From Sphingomonas colocasiae (GTDB lineage: Bacteria; Pseudomonadota; Alphaproteobacteria; Sphingomonadales; Sphingomonadaceae): DNA of 64,000 nucleotides. Below the pieces are notes generated by a model that saw only the letters and a list, made by a program, of their open reading frames with translations, was not told the DNA's origin and made no database searches. Position numbers and translations under genes: made by a program. The DNA lies in the NCBI RefSeq assembly GCF_019880585.1, contig NZ_JAINVV010000012.1, positions 1 to 64,000 of the forward strand. Reading direction: 5' to 3'. Below are positions 28,951 through 40,567 of the stretch, in pieces. Positions within the stretch are counted from its first letter, which is position 1; each line of letters begins with the position of its first letter.

Positions 28951-29363
28951 GCGTCTGCATCCTTGATGGGAATGGCTTCCAGGATCACGAAGGCCTGGGC
29001 CCAGGGGTGGTCGTCGGTCAGCGTCAGGTGCACGGCCATGGCGTGGCCCGGCGGCGTCAGCGCGTCAAGCCTCGCCTTCGCGCCGCCGGTGAGCGCGAGC
29101 GTCGGCGCACCGCTGGGCGCATTGACCACGCCGATATCCTTCATGAACACGCCGGCCTTGAAGCCGGTGCCCACCGCCTTGGAAAAGGCTTCCTTGGCGG
29201 CGAAGCGCTTCGCCAGCGTTCCCGCCTTGGTGAAAGGCCGTCGCGCGGCTTTCGCGCGTTCGAGATCGGTGAAGACGCGCTTTTCGAAGCGTTCGCCGAA
29301 CCTGTCGAGAGAGGCCTGGATACGCTCGATGCTGCACAGATCGGATCCCAGGCCGATGATCAT
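28947..29363 (-). CDS. acpS: Holo-[acyl-carrier-protein] synthase
   Basis: Transfers 4'-phosphopantetheine from CoA to the serine of apo-ACP, activating fatty acid synthesis. At 138 residues it shows the two metal/CoA motifs of the family: [12 protein letters not shown] (Asp8) and [15 protein letters not shown] (about residues 53-67). It is coupled to pdxJ upstream (7-nt gap) and lepB downstream (4-nt overlap), a standard alphaproteobacterial arrangement. The C-terminus ([10 protein letters not shown]) runs slightly past the usual end, which creates the overlap. Confidence 0.96.
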   Translation of the reverse strand: MIIGLGSDLCSIERIQASLDRFGERFEKRVFTDLERAKAARRPFTKAGTLAKRFAAKEAFSKAVGTGFKAGVFMKDIGVVNAPSGAPTLALTGGAKARLDALTPPGHAMAVHLTLTDDHPWAQAFVILEAIPIKDADA

Positions 29364-29370
29364 GCGGTCC

Positions 29371-30093
29371 TCACCGCGCCAGATCCATCAGTTCGCGCAT
29401 CCGCGCCACGCTCGTATCGAGGCCCGTGAAGATCGCCTCTCCGATCAGGAAATGGCCGATATTGAGCTCGGCGAGCTGGGGAATGGCGGCGACCGGCGAG
29501 ACATTGTCGAAGGTCAGGCCATGCCCCGCATGGGGCTCGATGCCGTTCTTCGCGGCCAGCGCGGCCGCATCGGCGATGCGGCGCAATTCCTGCGCCCGCG
29601 CCTCGCCGTCCAGATGCGCGTAACGGCCGGTGTGGAATTCCACGACCGGCGCCTTCAGCCGGATCGCGGCTTCGATCTGGCGCGGATCGGGCTCGATGAA
29701 CAGGCTCACGCGGATATTCGCCGCGGACAGCCGCTCGATGAAGGGCTTCAGATGATTGTCCTGCCCCGCCGCATCCAGCCCGCCTTCGGTCGTCCGCTCC
29801 TCGCGCCGCTCGGGCACGATGCAGGCTGCATGCGGCCGATGGCGCAGCGCGATCTCGAGCATTTCCTCGGTCGCCGCCATCTCCAGGTTGAGCGGGATGG
29901 TCAGCGCCGCCATGAGCGCGTCGATATCGGCGTCGGTGATATGGCGCCGGTCCTCGCGGAGATGCGCGGTGATGCCGTCCGCCCCCGATTCGGCGGCGAT
30001 CAGCGCCGCCTTCACCGGATCGGGGTGCGCGCCCCCACGCGCATTCCGGATCGTGGCGACATGATCGATGTTGACGCCGAGCCGGAGAGTCAC
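29371..30093 (-). CDS. pdxJ: Pyridoxine 5'-phosphate synthase
   Basis: Condenses 3-amino-2-oxopropyl phosphate with 1-deoxyxylulose 5-phosphate to form pyridoxine phosphate (vitamin B6). The 240-residue TIM barrel starts with the signature [18 protein letters not shown], and also shows [27 protein letters not shown] and [11 protein letters not shown], which supply phosphate- and base-catalysis residues. The start overlaps the pyrE stop by 4 nt. Full-length and unremarkable. Confidence 0.97.
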   Translation of the reverse strand: MTLRLGVNIDHVATIRNARGGAHPDPVKAALIAAESGADGITAHLREDRRHITDADIDALMAALTIPLNLEMAATEEMLEIALRHRPHAACIVPERREERTTEGGLDAAGQDNHLKPFIERLSAANIRVSLFIEPDPRQIEAAIRLKAPVVEFHTGRYAHLDGEARAQELRRIADAAALAAKNGIEPHAGHGLTFDNVSPVAAIPQLAELNIGHFLIGEAIFTGLDTSVARMRELMDLAR

Positions 30094-30677
30094 GCGGCTT
30101 CCTTGCGGCTACCGGGCTTCACCGCCGGGATCGCCTCCAGCTCGGGCGGCAGCGCGTCGGGCGCATAGGTGGGAACCGCCAGCGTCAGCAGCGGGAAGAA
30201 CGGCACATCGAACTGCGCGGCGCCGTTGGAGCGATCGACCAGCGCGGCGGCCGCGATCACCTCGCCGCCGGCCTCGCCGATCGCCGCGATCGCCTCGCGC
30301 GAGGACAGGCCGGTCGTAACCACGTCCTCCATCATCAGCACCTTCTGTCCCGGCTTCAGGCGGAAGCCGCGGCGCAGTTCGAAAACGCCCTCCGGCCGTT
30401 CGAGGAACATCGCCTCGACCCCCAGAGCGCGCGCCATTTCATGCCCGGCGATCACCCCGCCCATCGCGGGCGAAACCACCGCCTCGACGGAGGACCGGAT
30501 GTCGCGCGGCATGCGCGCCACCAGCGCCGAAGACAGCCGCGCGCCGCGCATCGGGTCCATCAGCACGCGCGCACATTGCAGGTAGCGCGAGCTGCGCAAA
30601 CCTGACGAGAGAATGAAATGCCCTTCCAGCAGCGCGTCTGCGGCGCGGAATTCCGCCAGAATCTCGTCGTCGTTCAT
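30090..30677 (-). CDS. pyrE: Orotate phosphoribosyltransferase
   Basis: Makes orotidine 5'-phosphate from orotate and PRPP in pyrimidine synthesis. The 195-residue enzyme has the PRPP-binding motif [17 protein letters not shown] (about residues 113-129) and the flexible-loop region [38 protein letters not shown] near the N-terminus is typical of the alphaproteobacterial form. It heads the pyrE-pdxJ-acpS-lepB-permease operon. Its promoter must lie in the 190-bp gap shared with divergent ctaC. Confidence 0.96.
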   Translation of the reverse strand: MNDDEILAEFRAADALLEGHFILSSGLRSSRYLQCARVLMDPMRGARLSSALVARMPRDIRSSVEAVVSPAMGGVIAGHEMARALGVEAMFLERPEGVFELRRGFRLKPGQKVLMMEDVVTTGLSSREAIAAIGEAGGEVIAAAALVDRSNGAAQFDVPFFPLLTLAVPTYAPDALPPELEAIPAVKPGSRKEAA

Positions 30678-30867
30678 GCCTTTGCCCCGGTGTTTCTACG
30701 AAGGGGGCCTTATAGTGGCTGGCGCGCGAGCGGCAACGGGGTCAATAAATCGTCACGCATGCTTGAGACGCGCGAATAGCGTGCCTATAAGCCGCCGCAA
30801 AATGACCGGTCGATCCGAGGAATCGGCGCGCCCGGTCCTCCAGGGGACAAGTGAGATCGAGACGCCT

Positions 30868-33658
<2,791 letters not shown>

Positions 33659-33682
33659 CCGCGGCGAAACGGCAAAGAAAGA

Positions 33683-33714
33683 ACGCCCCGGTGAAAACCG
33701 GGGCGTTTTTTTTT
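33683..33714 (+). terminator. Intrinsic terminator after ctaD
   Basis: The perfect stem ACGCCCCGGT/ACCGGGGCGT with a GAAA loop, followed by nine T residues. This is the cleanest intrinsic terminator in the window. Confidence 0.95.
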
Positions 33715-33832
33715 GGCTTCGTTTCCGTGAGAAATGCGGGAACGCCCGCCGGGAACATGATCGACGAACCGGACCATGCAAGGCATGGGATCAACGGATT
33801 GCCACGACCGGGCATGGCAGGAATATGACGGC

Positions 33833-35539
33833 ATGAAAAAAGCCGAAGACCATCGACATCTGATCGCCGCCTTGTCGGGCATCGTCGGCAGGCGCCATGT
33901 GCTGACCCAGGCGGGGGCGACGCGCTTCTACCGGCTCGGCTTCCGCAGCGGCGCGGGCGACGCACTCGCTGTGGTCAGGCCGGCAAGCCTTGTCCACCTG
34001 TGGCAGGTGTTGCAGGCGTGTGCGGGCGCGGACGTCGCCGTCATCATGCAGGCCGCGAATACCGGCCTGACCGGCGGCTCCACACCAGCGGAAGGCGGCT
34101 ATGATCGCCCTGTGGTGATCGTCAGCGTCAGACGCATCAAGGGCATCGTGACGCTCGACGATGCCCGACAAGTCCTTTGCCTGCCCGGCTCGACTCTGCA
34201 TGAACTCGAACGAACGCTGCGCCCGCTGGGTCGCGAACCGCATTCGGTGATCGGTTCGTCCTGCTTCGGCGCGTCCGTCATCGGCGGCGTCTGCAACAAT
34301 TCCGGCGGATCGCTGGTCAGACGCGGAACCGCCTATACGCAATATGCCCTGTTTGTCCGATCAACGCCCGATGGCGGGCTGGAACTCGTCAACCATCTGG
34401 GCATTGATCTGGGCGACGACCCGATCGAGATGCTGCGCAGGATCGACGACGGTCATTTCACGCACCCGACAGCCGATGGCTCACTGTCGGCGAGCGACAC
34501 CGGTTATGCCCGACAGATCCGCGATATCGATGCAGCAAGCCCGGCGCGCCACAACGCTGATCCGCGCTGCCTCTATGAAGCCTCGGGCTCCGCCGGCAAG
34601 GTCGCGGTGCTCGCGGTCCGCCTCGACACCTTCCCGCTCGAAGCGGAAACCCGTACCTTCTACATCGGATGCAATGATCCTGCCCGGCTCGCCGAACTCC
34701 GCCGGCGAATTCTTGGGGATTGCGACACGCTGCCGATTGCGGCGGAATATCTGCACGCCGAGGCCTTCGATCTCGCCGATCGTTACGGCAAGGATCAGTT
34801 CCTGCTGATCGACTGGCTCGGTACCGATCGACTGCCCCGATTCTTTGCGCTCAAGAGCCGGCTGGACGGGATGTTTTTCCGGTTCCGATGGCTGCCCGCC
34901 AACCTTGTCGATCGCGCGCTCCATATCGCCGGCCGATTCTGGCCGGATCACCTGCCGCACCGCATGCGCGCGTGGCGACAACGTTTCGAACACCATCTGC
35001 TGCTCAAGACATCCGCCGGCGCCGCGGCGTCCGAAATGCGTGAACTCTTGCACGATTGGCAGAGCCAGGATTGCGACGTTTTCGAATGTTCGGCGGCAGA
35101 GGCGCAGAAGGCCTTCCTTCACCGGTTCGTGATCGCCGGTGCCGCGATTCGCTGCCAGGCCGTCAATCCACGGCGAACCGGCGGCGTCCTAGCCCTGGAT
35201 ATCGCGCTGCGGCGCAACGATCGTGACTGGTTCGAGACGTTGCCGGAACCGATCTCCGCGCAACTGCTGCACCGCCTCTATTACGGTCATTTCCTCTGCC
35301 ATGTGCTGCATCAGGATTACATCACCGCGCCCGGCACCGATTGCGAGGCACTGAAAGCGCAAATGCTGGCGCAGCTCGACGCGCGCGGCGCACGCTATCC
35401 GGCGGAGCACAATGTCGGGCATTCCTATCGTGCGCCGCCCGCGCTGGCCGACTTTTATCGCGACCTCGATCCCGCCAACCGGTTCAATCCCGGTATCGGC
35501 TTCACCTCCCGTCTACGCAACCACGCACCGGATCGCTGA
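33833..35539 (+). CDS. dld: Quinone-dependent D-lactate dehydrogenase
   Basis: A peripheral-membrane FAD enzyme oxidising D-lactate to pyruvate and passing electrons to quinone. At 568 residues it matches the E. coli Dld length. The FAD-binding segment is ANTGLTGGSTP (about residues 85-95) with IGSSCFGASVIGGVCNNSGGSLV following, and the C-terminal membrane-binding/cap region contains HHLLLKTSAGAA and YPAEHNVGHSYRAP. ATG at 33833 matches the family start (MKKAEDHRHLIAALSGIVG); an ATG 57 bp earlier lacks similarity. The gene sits between the ctaD terminator and ctaB, interrupting a normally continuous oxidase operon, so it was probably inserted there. It feeds the same respiratory chain. Confidence 0.92.
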   Translation: MKKAEDHRHLIAALSGIVGRRHVLTQAGATRFYRLGFRSGAGDALAVVRPASLVHLWQVLQACAGADVAVIMQAANTGLTGGSTPAEGGYDRPVVIVSVRRIKGIVTLDDARQVLCLPGSTLHELERTLRPLGREPHSVIGSSCFGASVIGGVCNNSGGSLVRRGTAYTQYALFVRSTPDGGLELVNHLGIDLGDDPIEMLRRIDDGHFTHPTADGSLSASDTGYARQIRDIDAASPARHNADPRCLYEASGSAGKVAVLAVRLDTFPLEAETRTFYIGCNDPARLAELRRRILGDCDTLPIAAEYLHAEAFDLADRYGKDQFLLIDWLGTDRLPRFFALKSRLDGMFFRFRWLPANLVDRALHIAGRFWPDHLPHRMRAWRQRFEHHLLLKTSAGAAASEMRELLHDWQSQDCDVFECSAAEAQKAFLHRFVIAGAAIRCQAVNPRRTGGVLALDIALRRNDRDWFETLPEPISAQLLHRLYYGHFLCHVLHQDYITAPGTDCEALKAQMLAQLDARGARYPAEHNVGHSYRAPPALADFYRDLDPANRFNPGIGFTSRLRNHAPDR

Positions 35540-35629
35540 TCGATCGGCCCTTGCGCACCCGCGTCGCAAACGCCCGAATCGCCTACACCCTTTTCTCCGC
35601 GCCGCCTTCGGCCTATAGGCCCGGCTGAA

Positions 35630-36535
35630 ATGACCCCGGCGACCTTGCCTTCCACTTCGATTCCGGCCGACTGGCGGGATTTCCTGGCGCTCACCAAACC
35701 ATCGGTGATGCGCCTGGTGGTGTTCACGGGTCTCTGCGGCCTGCTCGTCGCCCCCGGCGGCATCCATCCGGTGCTCGGCTTCACCGCGATCCTCTGCATC
35801 GCGCTGGGCGCAGGCGCGGCCGGCGCGCTCAACCAGTGGTACGAGGCGGACGTCGATGCGAAGATGAAGCGGACGGAGCAGCGACCGCTGCCCGCCGGGC
35901 GCATGGATCGCCAGTCCGCGCTCCACTTCGGCGTGGGCCTGTCCTTCTTCTCGGTGATCCTGATGGGCGTGGCGACCAACTGGCTGGCCGCCGGCATCCT
36001 GGCGGTTTCGATCCTGTTCTACGTCATCGTCTACACGATGTGGCTGAAGCCGCGCACGCCGCAGAATATCGTGATCGGCGGCGCCGCCGGCGCCTTTCCG
36101 CCGCTGATCGGCTGGGCGGCCGTCACGGGTGACGTATCCGCGCTGCCGGCGCTGCTGTTCCTGATCGTCTTCCTGTGGACGCCGCCGCATTTCTGGGCGC
36201 TCGCGCTGTGGGTGCGCATCGACTATGCCGCCGCCGGCATTCCGATGCTGCCCGTCGTCGCGGGCGAGCGCACGACGCGGCGCCAGATCTTCCTCTACAC
36301 CCTGCCGATGGCCGCCGCCGCGGTCGCGCCCTGGCCGCTCGGCCTGGCCGGCCCCGTCTACGGCATCTCGGCGATCGCGCTCACCGGCTGGTTCCTGGTC
36401 CGCGCCGCGATCGTGGGCTTTCGCCAGAGCACGCCCGACGATGCGATGAAGCCCGAAAAGGCGCTGTTCGCATGGTCGATCCTCTATCTTTTCCTCATCT
36501 TCGGCGCGCTCGTCGCCGACCATTGGCTGTCATGA
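35630..36535 (+). CDS. ctaB: Protohaem IX farnesyltransferase (haem O synthase)
   Basis: Adds a farnesyl group to haem B to make haem O, the precursor of haem A in the oxidase. The 301-residue integral membrane prenyltransferase has about eight or nine helices and the Asp-rich motif [20 protein letters not shown] near residue 65-84 that binds the isoprenoid diphosphate. A second loop has [16 protein letters not shown] at 35630 follows a 90-bp gap after dld. The stop overlaps the next tiny gene (ATGA). Confidence 0.96.
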   Translation: MTPATLPSTSIPADWRDFLALTKPSVMRLVVFTGLCGLLVAPGGIHPVLGFTAILCIALGAGAAGALNQWYEADVDAKMKRTEQRPLPAGRMDRQSALHFGVGLSFFSVILMGVATNWLAAGILAVSILFYVIVYTMWLKPRTPQNIVIGGAAGAFPPLIGWAAVTGDVSALPALLFLIVFLWTPPHFWALALWVRIDYAAAGIPMLPVVAGERTTRRQIFLYTLPMAAAAVAPWPLGLAGPVYGISAIALTGWFLVRAAIVGFRQSTPDDAMKPEKALFAWSILYLFLIFGALVADHWLS

Positions 36536-36660
36536 CCCCCGAAGAACAGGATCTTGTCCGCAAGCGCCAGAAGTCGCGCGCGATCGTCATGGGGCTGCTG
36601 CTCGTCGGCTTCGTCGTGCTGATCTATGGCATCACCATCGCGAAGCTGGCCGGATCATGA
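36532..36660 (+). CDS. CoxF-like 42-residue membrane protein
   Basis: A tiny protein encoded between ctaB and ctaG, overlapping both by 4 nt (ATGA at 36532 and at 36657). A charged start ([17 protein letters not shown]) precedes one membrane helix (about residues 18-38, [20 protein letters not shown]) and KLAGS. Many alphaproteobacterial oxidase operons carry such a small single-helix protein at this spot, sometimes called CoxF. The tight overlaps on both sides argue that it is real and dosed with the assembly factors. The role is unproven. Confidence 0.85.
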   Translation: MTPEEQDLVRKRQKSRAIVMGLLLVGFVVLIYGITIAKLAGS

Positions 36661-37220
36661 CCGACGCGACGGCAGGCACGCTGGAGCGCGGCAAGCGCCG
36701 TACGGCCGTTTCGATGGTCATGCTCGTCACGGGCATGGTGTGCCTGGGCTATGCCTCCGTACCGCTCTATCGCCTGTTCTGTCAGGTCACGGGCTTCGGC
36801 GGCACGACGCAGCGTGCCGAGGCCGGCGCGATGGTCAAACCCGTCGCCGGCAAGACGATCTCGATCCGATTCGACGCGAATCATGCGCCGGCGCTGCCCT
36901 GGAGCTTCGAGCCGGAGAAGCATGTCGAGACCGTGACGATCGGCGCCAACGAAATGGCGTTCTATTCGGCGAAGAATCTGTCCGACAAGCCGGTGAGCGG
37001 TATCGCCAGCTACAATGTCAGCCCGACCCAGGCGGGCAAATATTTCACCAAAGTCGAGTGTTTCTGCTTCAGCCAGCAGACGTTGGAGCCGGGCCAGCAG
37101 GTGCGCATGCCCGTGATCTTCTTCGTCGATCCGAAGATCCTGGACGATCCGGACGCAAACGATATCAGCGAAATCACCCTCTCCTACACCTTCTTCCCGG
37201 TGGACCCGGAAAAAGGTTGA
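36657..37220 (+). CDS. ctaG: Cytochrome c oxidase assembly protein CtaG (Cox11-like)
   Basis: Delivers copper to the CuB site of subunit I. The 187-residue protein has one N-terminal membrane helix (about 17-38) followed by a periplasmic beta-sandwich with the copper-binding CFCF motif (VECFCFSQQTLEPGQ, about residue 139-142) and the conserved LPWSFEPEK and ITLSYTFFPVD segments. The start overlaps the CoxF-like stop. ctaE follows after 39 bp. Confidence 0.96.
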   Translation: MTDATAGTLERGKRRTAVSMVMLVTGMVCLGYASVPLYRLFCQVTGFGGTTQRAEAGAMVKPVAGKTISIRFDANHAPALPWSFEPEKHVETVTIGANEMAFYSAKNLSDKPVSGIASYNVSPTQAGKYFTKVECFCFSQQTLEPGQQVRMPVIFFVDPKILDDPDANDISEITLSYTFFPVDPEKG

Positions 37221-37259
37221 GGTTAGGGAACAGCCAAACAGGGTAAGGGACACGCCAAA

Positions 37260-38108
37260 ATGGCCGGAGCGAAGAACCACGACTATCATATTCTGGCGCC
37301 GAGCCCGTGGCCGATCATCGGCTCGTTCTCGGCGCTCGCCATGGCGGCGGGCGGCATCATGTGGATGCACGACGTCGCGGGCGGCGGCTGGGTGTTCCTG
37401 GCCGGCCTGGCCGGCGTGCTCTTCACGATGTTCTCCTGGTGGTCCGACGTGATCAAGGAAGCCAATTCGGGCGATCACACGCCCGTCGTGCAGCTTCACC
37501 TGCGCTACGGCATGATCATGTTCATCGCGTCCGAAGTGATGTTCTTCGTCGGCTGGTTCTGGGCCTGGTTCGATTTCTCGCTCTTCCCGCGCCCGATCCA
37601 ATATGTCGAAGGCGCGGTCGAGGTGATGGCGACCGGGATCGGCCAGTGGCCGCCCAAGGGCCTGGAAGTCCTGAACGCCTTCGAACTGCCGCTGCTCAAC
37701 ACGCTGATCCTGCTCTGCTCGGGCTGCACCGTCACCTGGGCGCACCACGCGCTGATCCATGGCGATCGCGAAGGCCTGAAGAAGGGCCTGTGGCTCACGA
37801 TCCTGCTGGGCGCGCTGTTTTCCGCCATCCAGGCCTATGAATATGCGCATGCGCCGTTCGGCTTCGGCGGCAGCACCTACAGCTCGGCCTTCTACATGGC
37901 GACGGGCTTCCATGGCTTCCACGTGCTGATCGGCACGATCTTCCTGATCGTCTGCCTTGTCCGCGCCTATCGCGGCGATTTCACGCCCCGCCAGCATTTC
38001 GGCTTCGAAGCCGCCGCCTGGTACTGGCATTTCGTCGACGTCGTGTGGCTGTTCCTCTTCGTCGCCGTCTATGTCTGGGGCGGCTGGGGCGCGCCGGTCC
38101 ACGGCTGA
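37260..38108 (+). CDS. ctaE: Cytochrome c oxidase subunit III
   Basis: Seven-helix structural subunit that stabilises subunit I and its proton uptake. The 282-residue protein opens with AKNHDYHILAPSPWPIIGSF and shows RYGMIMFIASEVMFFVGWFW and FHGFHVLIGTIFLIVCL, both diagnostic. It ends in the typical WYWHFVDVVWLFLFVAVYVWG. ATG at 37260 is preceded by GGTAAGGGA. It completes the structural set ctaC, ctaD and ctaE. Confidence 0.97.
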   Translation: MAGAKNHDYHILAPSPWPIIGSFSALAMAAGGIMWMHDVAGGGWVFLAGLAGVLFTMFSWWSDVIKEANSGDHTPVVQLHLRYGMIMFIASEVMFFVGWFWAWFDFSLFPRPIQYVEGAVEVMATGIGQWPPKGLEVLNAFELPLLNTLILLCSGCTVTWAHHALIHGDREGLKKGLWLTILLGALFSAIQAYEYAHAPFGFGGSTYSSAFYMATGFHGFHVLIGTIFLIVCLVRAYRGDFTPRQHFGFEAAAWYWHFVDVVWLFLFVAVYVWGGWGAPVHG

Positions 38109-38127
38109 CCCGATTGAAATACCGCCA

Positions 38128-38493
38128 ATGACCCATCAGGCCCCCGATGCCGCGCGCGCCGCGCTCGGGGGCCTTTGTCCGCGCTGCGGCGCGAAGACCT
38201 TGTTTTCAGGCTGGGTGAAATTCGCGCCCGCCTGCCGGACCTGCGGCCTCGATCTTGCCCAGTTCAATGTCGGCGACGGGCCGGCCGCCTTCCTCATCAT
38301 GATCGTCGGTGCGATCGTCACCATCGGCGCCGTCGCCCTCCAGCTTTCCGTCGAACCGCCCTTCTGGCTGCATATCCTGATCTGGGTGCCGCTGACGCTG
38401 GCGCTGGTGATCGGCCTGCTCCGCATCGCCAAGGGGGCGCTCGTTTCGCTCGAATATCGCAATCGCGCGCGCGAAGGCCGGCTGGTCGAATGA
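38128..38493 (+). CDS. DUF983 zinc-ribbon membrane protein
   Basis: A 121-residue protein of the DUF983 family, common in alphaproteobacterial oxidase operons. Two CxxC pairs (CPRCGAKTLF at about 17-26 and CRTCGLDL at about 37-44) form a probable zinc ribbon, followed by two membrane helices (about 56-76 and 82-104). The stop overlaps the SURF1 start (ATGA). Its place suggests an oxidase assembly role, but none has been established to my knowledge. Confidence 0.88.
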   Translation: MTHQAPDAARAALGGLCPRCGAKTLFSGWVKFAPACRTCGLDLAQFNVGDGPAAFLIMIVGAIVTIGAVALQLSVEPPFWLHILIWVPLTLALVIGLLRIAKGALVSLEYRNRAREGRLVE

Positions 38494-39119
38494 AACGCTG
38501 GCCTATAATCCCGACGATCATCGTCGCGGCCGCGATTCTTATCATGATCGCGCTCGGCATCTGGCAGTTGCGGCGCGCCGACGAGAAAGAAGCGCTGATC
38601 GCGGTCTATGCCGCCAACCAGAGCAAGGGCGAGATCGCCTATCCGACGCTCGCCCCCATTCCCGAATATGCGCTGTTCCGCCCGTCCTCCGCCAATTGCC
38701 TGGCGGTGACCGGATGGCGCAAGGAAGCCGGGCGCAGCGCCGACGGCCAATCCGGATACCGCTTCATCGCCGAATGCCGGACGGGCGCGGAAGGCCCGGG
38801 CCTGCTCGCCGATATGGGCGTGGGTCGCGATCCGCAGGCGGTGCCGAAATGGACCGGCGGCATGGTGCATGGCCGTATCGGCACCGAACCGCAGCATACC
38901 AGCCTGATCGATCAGTTGCGCAGCAAGGCGCCCCCGCCCCGGCCCATGCTGATCTCCCTCCAGGCCGCACCCGGCCTCAGCCCCAGCGCAAGACCCTCGC
39001 CCGAAGACATTCCCAACAATCATCTGGCCTATGCGGTCCAGTGGTTCCTGTTCGCTGGGATCGCGGGAATCATCTATTGGCTGGCGCTGAAACGACGCAG
39101 GCGCGCTCAAACGGCTTGA
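38490..39119 (+). CDS. SURF1 family oxidase assembly protein
   Basis: A 209-residue haem A-handling assembly factor of the SURF1/Shy1 family. The typical hairpin topology is seen: an N-terminal helix (about 6-24, IPTIIVAAAILIMIALGIWQ), a periplasmic domain, and a C-terminal helix (HLAYAVQWFLFAGIAGIIYW, about 180-200). LGIWQLRR directly after the first helix is the family signature. It is translationally coupled to the DUF983 gene; thrC follows after 44 bp. Confidence 0.92.
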   Translation: MKRWPIIPTIIVAAAILIMIALGIWQLRRADEKEALIAVYAANQSKGEIAYPTLAPIPEYALFRPSSANCLAVTGWRKEAGRSADGQSGYRFIAECRTGAEGPGLLADMGVGRDPQAVPKWTGGMVHGRIGTEPQHTSLIDQLRSKAPPPRPMLISLQAAPGLSPSARPSPEDIPNNHLAYAVQWFLFAGIAGIIYWLALKRRRRAQTA

Positions 39120-39163
39120 GCTCGGTTGCGCGGCCGCCCGCGCGCCGCTAAGGCCGCGCGGTC

Positions 39164-40567
39164 ATGCGATATATCAGCACCAGGGGGAGCGCACCTGCGC
39201 TCGATTTCGAGAGCGTCACGCTCGCCGGGCTCGCCACGGACGGGGGGCTCTACGTCCCGGAAAAATGGCCATCGCTGTCGCAGGACGAGATCGCCGGCAT
39301 GGCCGGGCTCTCCTATGTCGAGACCGCCGTCCGCGTCATCGCGCCCTTTGTCGGCGACGCACTCGACGAGGATGCGCTGCGCGCGCTCTGCACCCAGGCC
39401 TATGGCCGGTTCGAACATGACGCGGTCACGCCGCTCGTCCAGCTCGACCACCGCCACTGGCTGCTCGAACTCTTCCACGGCCCGACGCTCGCCTTCAAGG
39501 ACGTCGCCCTCCAGTTGCTCGGCCTGCTGTTCGAGCGCTTCCTGAGCAATCGCGATACGCACCTGACCGTCGTCGGCGCGACATCGGGCGATACCGGTTC
39601 GGCGGCGATCGACGCGCTTGCCGGCCGCGCCAAGGTCGACATCTTCATGCTCCATCCCGATGGCCGCGTGTCCGACGTCCAGCGCCGGCAGATGACGACG
39701 GTGCTCGCGCCCAATGTCCACAACATCGCGATCCAGGGCGATTTCGACCAGGCCCAGGCGATGGTGAAGGCGATGTTCGCCGATCCCGATTTCTCGGGCC
39801 GGTTCGCGCTCTCGGCGGTCAATTCGATCAACTGGGCGCGGCTGATGGCGCAGGTGGTCTATTATTTCTACGCTGCGGTCCGGCTGGGCGCGCCGCATCG
39901 CCCGGTTGCCTTCTCGGTGCCGACGGGCAATTTCGGCGATGTCTTCGCCGGCTATGTCGCGGCCAAGATGGGCCTGCCGGTCGCGCGGCTGATCGTCGCC
40001 ACCAACATCAACGACATCCTTCATCGCGCGCTTTCGGCCGGCGATTATTCGCAGGGCACCGTGGTGCCCACCGCGACGCCGTCTATGGACATTCAGGTCA
40101 GTTCCAATTTCGAACGGCTGCTGTTCGATCTGAACGGCCGCGACGCGTTCCAGCTCGCCGAATCGATGCGCGAGTTCGAAACCAATCGCGCGATCTCGCT
40201 CACCACGCGCCAGCGCGAGGGCGCGAGCGCGATCTTCACCAGCGCACGCGTCGATGGTGACGACATGCAGATGGCGATGCGCTGGGCCTGCGAACGTGCG
40301 GGCCAGGTGATCGATCCCCACAGCGCGATCGGCCTCGCCGCCGCCGCGCGCGCCGAGGATCTGGCCGCCGGCGTGCCGATCGTCACGCTCGCGACCGCGC
40401 ATCCCGCCAAATTCCCCGACGCGGTCGAACGCGCGACAGGCGCCCGCCCGGCCCTGCCGCCGCGCGTCGCCAATCTGTTCGAACGCGAGGAGCGCTATAC
40501 GGTGCTGCCGGCGACGCTCGACGCGGTCACCGCCTATATCGCAGAGCGCGCGACGCCGCGGGGATGA
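39164..40567 (+). CDS. thrC: Threonine synthase
   Basis: PLP enzyme converting O-phosphohomoserine to threonine. At 467 residues it is of the longer bacterial/fungal class, with MRYISTRGSAPALDFESV at the start and the PLP lysine in FHGPTLAFKDVALQLLG (Lys112). The phosphate-binding loop is VVGATSGDTGSAAI, and SVPTGNFGDVFAGYVAAKMG is also diagnostic. The gene closes the oxidase cluster and overlaps the following methyltransferase gene by 4 nt. No other threonine gene is nearby. Confidence 0.97.
   Translation: MRYISTRGSAPALDFESVTLAGLATDGGLYVPEKWPSLSQDEIAGMAGLSYVETAVRVIAPFVGDALDEDALRALCTQAYGRFEHDAVTPLVQLDHRHWLLELFHGPTLAFKDVALQLLGLLFERFLSNRDTHLTVVGATSGDTGSAAIDALAGRAKVDIFMLHPDGRVSDVQRRQMTTVLAPNVHNIAIQGDFDQAQAMVKAMFADPDFSGRFALSAVNSINWARLMAQVVYYFYAAVRLGAPHRPVAFSVPTGNFGDVFAGYVAAKMGLPVARLIVATNINDILHRALSAGDYSQGTVVPTATPSMDIQVSSNFERLLFDLNGRDAFQLAESMREFETNRAISLTTRQREGASAIFTSARVDGDDMQMAMRWACERAGQVIDPHSAIGLAAAARAEDLAAGVPIVTLATAHPAKFPDAVERATGARPALPPRVANLFEREERYTVLPATLDAVTAYIAERATPRG

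Noticed and set aside
27682-30168. 828-codon open frame on the plus strand
   Set aside because: It is antisense to AI-2E permease, lepB, acpS and pdxJ, all clearly real. Long antisense frames are expected at this GC content.
36624-38102. 492-codon open frame on the minus strand
   Set aside because: It is antisense to ctaG and ctaE; shadow-frame composition.
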